Shown here: positions 1 through 5,463 of the stretch, piece after piece
Position numbering within the stretch: position 1 is the first letter of the stretch
How the letters are laid out: each line of letters starts with the position of its first letter
Assembly (NCBI GenBank): GCA_937911855.1
Contig: CALDPK010000028.1
Location: 1-6,096 of the forward strand
From: an uncultured Trueperaceae bacterium
GTDB lineage: Bacteria; Deinococcota; Deinococci; Deinococcales; Trueperaceae
Direction: 5' to 3'
Length of the DNA: 6,096 bases
Translations under genes and position numbers: made by a program
The notes under the pieces: generated by a model
Databases searched by the model: none
The model's input: only the letters and a program-made list of their open reading frames with translations
Told to the model about the DNA's origin: nothing

Positions 1-69
1 GACGACGACCAGGCCGGGGCCGCACAGCAGAACCAGCGCGGTCAGGCCCGCCCCCAGGCTGGCCGCTGA
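1..69 (+). CDS. C-terminal tail of an unidentified upstream protein (partial)
   Basis: Frame 1 is open from the left edge to a TGA at 67-69, giving 22 residues rich in Gln, Ala, Asp and Arg (begins DDDQAGAAQQ, ends RPQAGR). The stop shares one base with the ATG of the next gene (TGATG), a typical operon junction, which is the main reason to believe this frame is coding. The tail is polar, low in complexity and probably disordered; it shows no domain. MoxR/DUF58 operons often include further membrane or vWA proteins, so this may be the end of one of them, but nothing visible here decides that. The start lies outside the window. Confidence 0.55.
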   Translation, partial: DDDQAGAAQQNQRGQARPQAGR

Positions 70-584
70 TGCGCCGACGCAGGCGCCCTCCGGGCGCGGC
101 ATACCTCCCCTTCGTCGTGGTCGCCCTAGGCGTGGGGGCGCTGCTCTACTACATCGGCTCGCTGCCCCACACCCTGCCCGAGGCTGTCCTGGTCGTGCTC
201 CTCGGCACCGCGGTCCTGGCGCTGATCTACCGGGTGCTGAGCCGCGCTGGCCGCGAAGTCGAGCCGGCCTACTGGGTCTCCACGCCGCACGCGGAGGCCG
301 CCCCTCCCGCCGCGATGGACTACCGGCTGCTGCGCCTGCGCCGTGACCTGCGCGATGCGCTGGAGCGCGAGGACCGGCCCGACCACATCTACCCGGTGGT
401 GCGCGAGCTGGCCGCCGAGCGGCTGCGCACCCAGCACGACATCGACCTGGACCAGGAGCCGGAGCGGGCCAGCCAGGTCCTTCCGCAAGGACTGGCCAAC
501 TACCTGGACACCCCACCCACGGACACCCGTCGGCGCAGCCGCAGCACGCTGCACCACGCCATCGAAGGGATCGAGAAGCTATGA
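69..584 (+). CDS. Two-helix membrane protein of a MoxR/DUF58 operon, function unknown
   Basis: A 171-residue protein. A basic N-terminus (MRRRRR) is followed by two hydrophobic helices at about residues 12-30 and 37-58. By the positive-inside rule both ends lie in the cytoplasm with a short external loop (SLPHTLPEA). The rest, about 60-171, is a charged cytoplasmic domain with alternating Arg and Glu, likely helical, ending in a helix HHAIEGIEKL. The stretch around residues 115-130 (VVRELAAERLRTQHDIDL) reminds me of a small protein seen next to MoxR in actinobacterial operons, with a pattern like 'RLRxLAxxRLxxRHGVD'; that is recollection, not a search. The ATG shares one base with the upstream stop, and its own stop overlaps the MoxR start (ATGA), so translation is probably coupled. 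An inferred role is a membrane anchor or partner for the MoxR/DUF58 pair. Its Glu codons are mostly GAG (10 GAG, 2 GAA). Confidence 0.85.
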   Translation: MRRRRRPPGAAYLPFVVVALGVGALLYYIGSLPHTLPEAVLVVLLGTAVLALIYRVLSRAGREVEPAYWVSTPHAEAAPPAAMDYRLLRLRRDLRDALEREDRPDHIYPVVRELAAERLRTQHDIDLDQEPERASQVLPQGLANYLDTPPTDTRRRSRSTLHHAIEGIEKL

Positions 585-1552
585 CCGAGACGACGACCGC
601 ACCCCTGAGCGTGGCCGAGGTGTCCGCGCGGGCCGACGAGGTGCTCGACCGTGTCGAGCAGGCCGTGGTGGGCAAGCGCGAGGCGCTGACCCTGGTGCTG
701 ACCTCGGTCCTGTCCCGCGGTCACGTGCTGCTGGAGGACTTTCCCGGCCTGGGCAAGACCCTGGCCGCACGGTCCTTCGCCCAGACCCTGGGGCTGGACT
801 TCACCCGCGCCCAGTTCACCCCCGACCTGCTGCCCTCGGACCTCACCGGCTCCTTCGTCTATGACCAGAAGGTCTCCGAGTTCGCCTTCCGCCCCGGCCC
901 GCTCTTCACCGGTCTGCTGCTCGCCGACGAGATCAACCGCACACCGCCCAAGACGCAGTCGGCACTGCTGGAGGCGATGCAGGAGCACCAGGTGACCGTC
1001 GAGGGCCAGACCTTTCCCCTCCCGCAGCCCTTCCACGTCCTCGCCACCGCCAACCCGGTCGAGTACGAGGGCACCTACCCCCTGCCCGAGGCGCAGCTGG
1101 ACCGCTTCCTGTTCAAGGTTCTGATCGACCGTCCCGACCAGGCGACCTTGCGGCGCATCCTCGAGAGCACCACCGGCCGCGACCAGCCCGAGGTCGTCCA
1201 GGTGTTCAACCGCCAGGAGATGATCGAACTGCAGACGCTGCTGCGGGCGGTGCCCATCGCAGACAGCGCGCTCGACTGGGTGGTCAGCCTCATCGAAGCA
1301 AGCCACCAGCACGGCATGCTCAGGCTGGGTGCCAGCCCGCGCGGCGCCCAGGCCATAACCCTGGCGGCCAAAGGCTACGCGCTGGCCGCCGGCCGGCCCA
1401 ACGTCGAACTCGAGGACCTGCGCCGCGCCGCCCTCCCTGCCCTGCGGCACCGGCTGCTGCTCAACTTCGAAGCTGAAGTCGAAGGCATCAGCACCGACGA
1501 CGTGGTCAACGAACTGCTCGAGGCGAGCAGCAGCACCAGACGCCGCAGGTGA
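581..1552 (+). CDS. moxR: MoxR-family AAA+ ATPase
   Basis: A 323-residue cytoplasmic ATPase of normal family length. In order: Walker A DFPGLGKT (53-60); the MoxR signature QFTPDLLPSDLTG (78-90); FRPGPLFTGLLLADEINR with Walker B Asp-Glu at 116-117; sensor 1 region ATANP (155-159); the arginine-finger segment LPEAQLDRF (168-176); and sensor 2 GASPRG (250-255) in the C-terminal lid. All catalytic parts are present, so it should hydrolyse ATP. MoxR proteins are thought to work as chaperone-like ATPases with a vWA/DUF58 partner, which is encoded directly downstream here. The ATG overlaps the previous stop by 4 nt, and a purine-rich stretch (AAGGGA, 565-570) lies 10 nt upstream. Glu codon use changes sharply within the gene: 17 GAG and no GAA before base 1226, then 7 GAA and 2 GAG. 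The client protein cannot be inferred. Confidence 0.95.
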   Translation: MTETTTAPLSVAEVSARADEVLDRVEQAVVGKREALTLVLTSVLSRGHVLLEDFPGLGKTLAARSFAQTLGLDFTRAQFTPDLLPSDLTGSFVYDQKVSEFAFRPGPLFTGLLLADEINRTPPKTQSALLEAMQEHQVTVEGQTFPLPQPFHVLATANPVEYEGTYPLPEAQLDRFLFKVLIDRPDQATLRRILESTTGRDQPEVVQVFNRQEMIELQTLLRAVPIADSALDWVVSLIEASHQHGMLRLGASPRGAQAITLAAKGYALAAGRPNVELEDLRRAALPALRHRLLLNFEAEVEGISTDDVVNELLEASSSTRRRR

Positions 1553-2421
1553 TCGGCGAGCGCACGCGCGCGCAGCTCGACCGCTACGCCCTGGCCACCA
1601 CCGCCCTCAGTTACGAGGCCGGCGAACGCATGGCCCGCGAACCGGGCCAGAGCATCGAGTTCCACGACTTCCGCCAGTACCAGCCGGGCGACGAACTCAG
1701 GTACGTCGACTGGCGCGCCTACGCCCGCACCGGCCGCCTCTACACCCGCCTGCACCAGGCTGAACGCACCATCCGCCTGCACCTGCTGCTCGACACGAGT
1801 CCCAGCATGCAGCTGTTCGGCAAGGCCCGCTTCATGAGCCAGCTCGGCCAGCAGCTGCTGTACCTGGCGCAGCGCGAATCACTCGCCCAGGTGCACGCGT
1901 TCTCGGGAACGGCCAGCCGGCCTTCGCTGGGCGTTCGCGCCATAGCTGATACCTGGGCGTTCATGGACCGGCTGGCCTCCGAGACGGACGGAACCGGGCC
2001 GCTGCCCGTCCAGGGCATCCGCGAGTTCGCCACCCGCACGGGCCTGCGCTCCGGCCGCGCGCTGGTCCTGGTCCTGTCCGACCTGCTCGACCCCGCACCA
2101 CTGCGGCCCGCCCTGACCGCCCTGCGCGCCCGCGGTTTCGACGTGAGTTTCCTGCAGCTGCTGGCCGACGAGGACCTGGAACCGCGCGAGGAGATGCTCG
2201 AGCTCGAGGACGCCGAAAGCGCCGAGAAGCTGAACGTGGGTCCCGCTGAAGTCCGCGAGTACCGCAGCGCGATACTCCGCTACGTGGCCCGCACGCGCAG
2301 CGTGATCCTGAAGGCCGGCTTCCGGCACCTGCTGGTGCGCGTGCCGGCAGTGGAAAGCGCGGACCTCGAGCTTGAGGTGTTCAGGGCGCTGCTCCAGTCG
2401 GGAATCATTATCCGGCGCTGA
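1549..2421 (+). CDS. DUF58 domain protein with vWA/MIDAS fold
   Basis: A 290-residue soluble protein starting at GTG, which overlaps the MoxR stop by 4 nt (GTGA). The DUF58 signature is clear at residues 42-73: RQYQPGDELRYVDWRAYART, then GRLY and ending AER. A vWA-like domain follows, with a metal-site motif DTSPSM (82-87, the DxSxS pattern) and a second acidic strand LVLSDLLDP (174-182). No signal peptide or membrane helix is visible, so it is the short cytoplasmic type rather than the longer form with N-terminal helices. The N-terminus (LDRYALATTALSYEAGERMA) fits the normal start of the family, supporting the GTG despite a weak ribosome binding site; coupling to MoxR would compensate. It probably binds a divalent metal and acts as adaptor or substrate-binding partner of the MoxR ATPase. 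The C-terminus (after about 225) is helical and ends GIIIRR. Confidence 0.92.
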   Translation: MIGERTRAQLDRYALATTALSYEAGERMAREPGQSIEFHDFRQYQPGDELRYVDWRAYARTGRLYTRLHQAERTIRLHLLLDTSPSMQLFGKARFMSQLGQQLLYLAQRESLAQVHAFSGTASRPSLGVRAIADTWAFMDRLASETDGTGPLPVQGIREFATRTGLRSGRALVLVLSDLLDPAPLRPALTALRARGFDVSFLQLLADEDLEPREEMLELEDAESAEKLNVGPAEVREYRSAILRYVARTRSVILKAGFRHLLVRVPAVESADLELEVFRALLQSGIIIRR

Positions 2422-2431
2422 GTCAGCCGGG

Positions 2432-2437
2432 TACACT
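2432..2437 (+). promoter_or_regulatory. -10 box of a leaderless promoter for the kinase gene
   Basis: TACACT lies in the 23-nt gap between the DUF58 stop and the kinase GTG. Exactly 7 nt (2438-2444) separate it from the GTG, so transcription should start at or next to the first base of the start codon. No Shine-Dalgarno sequence could be carried on such an mRNA. The -35 region, expected near 2409-2414 (TATCCG), is not a good match to TTGACA. The box sits in the context GGGTACA, which is repeated in front of the next gene. Confidence 0.65.
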
Positions 2438-2444
2438 CGAGGTT

Positions 2445-3221
2445 GTGAACATCCTGGGTCAGCGTATCGGTGAGCTGCAGATCATCCGGCTGATAGGCAA
2501 GGGCGCCCTGGCGCGGGTCTTTCTGGCCAGCGACGGTGAGCGCATCCTGGCCGTCAAGGTGTTCCCGGACAACGGACTCAGCCACGCCGAACGCGAACTC
2601 GACCTGGGCCGCGACCTGAATCACCCGAACCTGAACCCCATCCTGGAACTGCATGTGCTTGGCGGCAAACCGGCACTCACCATGCCGTTCGTGAAGGGCA
2701 AGCGCCTGTCCGAATGGCACGCCGAGCACACCGACCCGCTGGAATTCCTGGCGCTCGTGACCGACGTGGTCGACGCGCTTGGCCACCTGGCTGAACTCGG
2801 CATCGTGCACCGCGACGTGAAACCCGAGAACCTGATCATCGGGGAAGACGGGCACGTGACGCTCATCGACTACGACATCGCCACCCGCCTGGGCAGCGGC
2901 GAACCGCCAGCCCGCATGGCCGGCACGCTCGCCTTCCTGAGTCCCGAGCAGGCACTTGGCCAGCCCGTCACGCCAGCGAGCGACCTGTACTCGCTGGGCG
3001 CGCTGCTCTACTGGGGTGCCTGCCGCGAAGTGCCCTTCTCCGGTGAACCGGGCGAGGTCGTGGCGGCGCACCTGAAGGAGACCCCCGGAAAAGTTTCCGG
3101 GATCCGGCCTGAACTGCAGGCTCTCGACGGCCTGGTCGCCGGGCTGCTTGCCAAGCAACCTGACCGGCGTCCCGGGCACGGCCAGGTGAAAGAGGAGATT
3201 CTGGGTCTGCTGCTCCGGTAG
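2445..3221 (+). CDS. Hanks-type serine/threonine protein kinase, kinase domain only
   Basis: A 258-residue protein that is almost entirely a kinase domain. Visible motifs are: glycine loop IGKGALARV (17-25, third Gly replaced by Ala); ATP lysine in AVKVF (K38); helix-C Glu in ERELDL (probably E51); catalytic loop HRDVKPEN (122-129, D124 and N129); SPEQ (166-169); SDLYSLG (179-185); and the subdomain XI Arg in DRRP (241-242). The Mg-binding motif normally DFG is DYD (142-144): Asp kept, Gly replaced by Asp. There is no transmembrane helix, PASTA or other sensor domain, so it is a soluble cytoplasmic kinase that must receive its signal through a partner. The activation segment carries few phosphorylatable residues (T147, S151, T161), unlike PknB. 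The GTG start is chosen because a -10 box ends 7 nt upstream and the kinase fold begins within about 10 residues. The substrate is unknown; the adjacent transporter or MoxR module are only candidates by position. Confidence 0.92.
   Translation: MNILGQRIGELQIIRLIGKGALARVFLASDGERILAVKVFPDNGLSHAERELDLGRDLNHPNLNPILELHVLGGKPALTMPFVKGKRLSEWHAEHTDPLEFLALVTDVVDALGHLAELGIVHRDVKPENLIIGEDGHVTLIDYDIATRLGSGEPPARMAGTLAFLSPEQALGQPVTPASDLYSLGALLYWGACREVPFSGEPGEVVAAHLKETPGKVSGIRPELQALDGLVAGLLAKQPDRRPGHGQVKEEILGLLLR
3084..3101. repeat. 18-bp near-perfect palindrome inside the kinase gene
   Basis: CCCGGAAA, a 2-nt spacer AG, then TTTCCGGG: two perfect 8-base inverted arms. It lies within the kinase coding sequence (encoding PGKVSGI), about 140 bases before the permease start. 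It could be an operator or a short hairpin, but a match of this size can arise by chance in several kilobases of GC-rich DNA, and there is no T-run to make it a terminator. It is recorded as a structure only. Confidence 0.35.
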
Positions 3222-3227
3222 CGTGGG

Positions 3228-3233
3228 TACAAT
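3228..3233 (+). promoter_or_regulatory. -10 box of a leaderless promoter for the transporter operon
   Basis: TACAAT, close to the TATAAT consensus, lies just after the kinase stop. Exactly 7 nt (3234-3240) separate it from the ATG at 3241, the same distance as at the kinase gene, and it shares the flanking GGGTACA. This predicts an mRNA starting at the ATG. It also excludes upstream in-frame starts at 3223 (GTG) and 3232 (ATG) for transcripts from this promoter, because those codons precede or overlap the box. No good -35 is visible near 3205-3210. Confidence 0.68.
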
Positions 3234-3240
3234 GGCGCCA

Positions 3241-5463
3241 ATGGCACCACGAATTCTGTTGTCCGGCCTCGGCCTGGTCACCGCACTGTGCGTCTGGCTG
3301 GTTCCCTGGGCGGCCATCAACCGCGAGACCGGCTCCCGCAGTGCGCTCCTGCTCCTGCCTGACCGGATACTGGACTTCACCGGCCGGACCGGCCCCATCG
3401 TCGTCGAGGGCATGACCACTGTCCTCATCCTCACGCTGATCGGCGCCGGCCTGCTGCTGTTATCAGGCCTGCTGCGCGGCTCGGGCAGACGCTTCGTGTG
3501 GCTCGCAGCCGGGCTGCTTCTCGTGGGCGCCAGCGCCTTCGGGCTCGCCCGCTTCAACGAAGGCGTCGACGCGGCCCGGGTCGAAACGGTGCTCGGCACC
3601 ATCCAGTCCACAGTCGAGAACCCGCGGCCCGTGCACGACGTGGAAGCGCTCGAGGCGCTGCTGACCCAGGCGGACGAACTGGAACTGACCGAGATACTTA
3701 CCGCCTCCGAGGCTGGTGGCCTGCTGATCCGCAGGCTGCCGTATGCCAACTCCGGCCCGGCGCTGGCGCTGTTCGTGGCGGTGGTCAGCGGTGTCATCGC
3801 GCTGGTTTACGGCTTCACGTTCCTGCCCGCCTGGAGCAGGCTGCTGGACCGGACCATCCGCGCCGCCGCCGTACCGGCCGTATCGATACTGCTGGCCCTG
3901 TTCGCATCCGGCATCGTCATCCTGCTGCTGCAGCCCACCCCGATGGGCGCGGACGTGGCTGAGGGCCTGAACTTCGCCGAACGGTTCGCAGGGCGGATGG
4001 ACACGGTCTGGTACGCGTTCTTCACCCTGTTCTCCGGGTCACTGGCCACTTTCCCCGGTTTCCTGGAAGCGCTCAAGTTCTCCACGCCGCTCATCTTCGT
4101 GGGGCTGGCGCTGGCCTTCGGGTTCCGTGCCGGCCTGTTCAACATCGGCGCGCCCGGCCAGATGACGCTCGGTGGCATCTTCGCGATGCTGGCCGGCCTG
4201 TACATGCCCGGACCAGCCTGGGTGGTCATCCCGGTCGCCATCCTGGCAGCCGCCGTTGGCGGTGCCCTGTGGGGCATCGTGCCCGGCTGGCTCAAGGCGC
4301 AGTTCGGCGCCAGCGAAGTCATCAGCACCATCATGATGAACTACATCGCAGCCAGCCTGCTGCTGTTCCTGCTGTCATCCAACCCCACCTTCGCAGCCCC
4401 GGCACTCGCCGCGCTGCGCTTCCTGGGCGTCGCCATCATCGTGACGGCAGTACTGCTGTTCATCCCGCCGGTCAGGCGCATCCTGAGTGCCCGGCCACGC
4501 GTCAGCCTGGCTGCCACCGGCGTCATCCTCATCGGCGGCATGCTCGTCACCGGCCTGCCGGAACAGGGCAACCCGCCCGTGGCGGTGCAGATGCCCTTCA
4601 AGGCTCCCGGCTCGGAACCGAAGAGCTACCCGCTGCAGTTCAGCGCCCGCCTGCCGCAACTGCCGGCACTCATGGGCATCAACCTGCGCGAGAACCCCGG
4701 CGTCAACACCGTCCGCGCCAACGTGGCCGGCCTCGTCGGACCGGCAGTCGGCCTGCTCGCGCTGCTGCTCATCCCGCGCCGCCGACTCAAGCCGTTCTGG
4801 CAGCGCCTCATCGCCGCGATAATCATCGGCGCAGCCGCCTGGGGGCTAGCGCTGCTGGCCGGGCTGGGCAACCTGCGCATGGTCATACCGCCGACCACCC
4901 TGAACGTGTCGTTCCTGCTGGCCATCGCCGCAGCGTTCTTCATGCAGTTCCTGCTGTGGCGCACCCACTGGGGCTTCGACCTGCGCGCGGTCGGCGTGGC
5001 GCCCAAGGCAGCCGAGTACGGCGGCGCGGACATCAAGGTCAACACGATCATGACCATGGCCATCTCCGGTGCGTTCGCCGGCCTGACCGCCACCCATTAC
5101 GTTCTGGGCGGCGCCCTCGAGGAGTACTCGCTGCGCCAGTCACTGCCGGTGAACGACGGTTTCGACGGCATCGCCGTGGCCCTGCTGGGTGCCAACACGC
5201 CCTTGGGAGTGGTGCTGTCGGCGTTCCTGTTCGGAGTGCTGAAGAATGGCGGTTCCGCCCTGAACGTGGCGTTCAGCTCGCTCACCCGTGACGTCGTCAG
5301 CATGATCCTGGCACTCGTGGTGCTGTTCATAGCAGCCCGCGGTTTCCTGCCGGCCCGCCTGAGCCGGCCACCCGACCGGGTGGCGGTAGCTGCCGCCCAG
5401 ACAGAAGATCCGCATTCCGTTGACCCGGTAACTGCCACCGGCGGGAAGGAAGACGCCCAGTAA
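3241..5463 (+). CDS. YufP/NupP-like ABC transporter permease, strongly enlarged
   Basis: A 740-residue inner-membrane permease of the BmpA-type nucleoside/simple-sugar importer family. Core motifs are: FNIGAPGQMTLGG (300-312; the family usually has NIGAEGQ); FGASEVISTIMMNYI (355-369), the likely ATPase coupling region; LLWRTHWGFDLRAVG (571-585) with AEYGGADIKV (591-600); and DGFDGIAVALLGANTP (639-654). Typical members have about 350-370 residues. The extra length is in two places. Residues 1-205 form an N-terminal extension with four predicted helices (about 5-24, 57-79, 84-104, 170-196) and an acidic external loop (105-165). Residues about 390-543 contain two additional helical hairpins (390-439 and 496-543), each with a basic turn (VRRILSARPR; RRRLKPFWQR), flanking the usual external loop. 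The frame is uninterrupted, so no frameshift is implied. The start at 3241 is set by the leaderless promoter. The stop shares one base with the next permease (TAATG). The substrate is uncertain; nucleosides are the family's best-known cargo. Confidence 0.92.
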   Translation: MAPRILLSGLGLVTALCVWLVPWAAINRETGSRSALLLLPDRILDFTGRTGPIVVEGMTTVLILTLIGAGLLLLSGLLRGSGRRFVWLAAGLLLVGASAFGLARFNEGVDAARVETVLGTIQSTVENPRPVHDVEALEALLTQADELELTEILTASEAGGLLIRRLPYANSGPALALFVAVVSGVIALVYGFTFLPAWSRLLDRTIRAAAVPAVSILLALFASGIVILLLQPTPMGADVAEGLNFAERFAGRMDTVWYAFFTLFSGSLATFPGFLEALKFSTPLIFVGLALAFGFRAGLFNIGAPGQMTLGGIFAMLAGLYMPGPAWVVIPVAILAAAVGGALWGIVPGWLKAQFGASEVISTIMMNYIAASLLLFLLSSNPTFAAPALAALRFLGVAIIVTAVLLFIPPVRRILSARPRVSLAATGVILIGGMLVTGLPEQGNPPVAVQMPFKAPGSEPKSYPLQFSARLPQLPALMGINLRENPGVNTVRANVAGLVGPAVGLLALLLIPRRRLKPFWQRLIAAIIIGAAAWGLALLAGLGNLRMVIPPTTLNVSFLLAIAAAFFMQFLLWRTHWGFDLRAVGVAPKAAEYGGADIKVNTIMTMAISGAFAGLTATHYVLGGALEEYSLRQSLPVNDGFDGIAVALLGANTPLGVVLSAFLFGVLKNGGSALNVAFSSLTRDVVSMILALVVLFIAARGFLPARLSRPPDRVAVAAAQTEDPHSVDPVTATGGKEDAQ
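5444..5450 (+). promoter_or_regulatory. Shine-Dalgarno sequence for the second permease
   Basis: GGAAGGA lies inside the 3' end of the first permease, 12 nt before the ATG at 5463. Spacing is slightly long. It contrasts with the leaderless starts upstream and fits an internal operon gene that needs a ribosome binding site, aided by the TAATG stop-start overlap. Confidence 0.45.

Noticed and set aside
500..1450. A 316-codon minus-strand open frame across MoxR
   Set aside because: Gly/Gln/Leu/Val-rich composition typical of the antisense of GC-rich genes, with no recognisable motif; MoxR on the plus strand is certain.
2421..2444. A terminator between the DUF58 and kinase genes
   Set aside because: The 23-nt gap has no stem of useful length and no T-run, so readthrough into the kinase gene is possible alongside its own promoter.
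3223..3240. Earlier in-frame starts for the permease (GTG 3223, ATG 3232)
   Set aside because: They lie upstream of or on the TACAAT box; the ATG at 3241 sits at the same 7-nt distance from its -10 box as the kinase GTG does.
2280..3797. A 505-codon open frame on the minus strand across the kinase and permease genes
   Set aside because: Its product is Ser/Arg/Ala-rich low-complexity sequence without a domain, and it runs opposite to two genes with clear motifs. Long antisense frames are expected in GC-rich coding DNA.
4269..5291. A 340-codon plus-strand open frame inside the permease gene
   Set aside because: The product is Arg/Pro/Ala/His-rich, a frameshifted shadow of the permease, whose own frame keeps family motifs throughout.
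3241..5463. The long permease as two fused or frameshifted genes
   Set aside because: The core motifs appear once each, in the right order, in a single unbroken frame; the extra material is insertion and extension, not a second permease.
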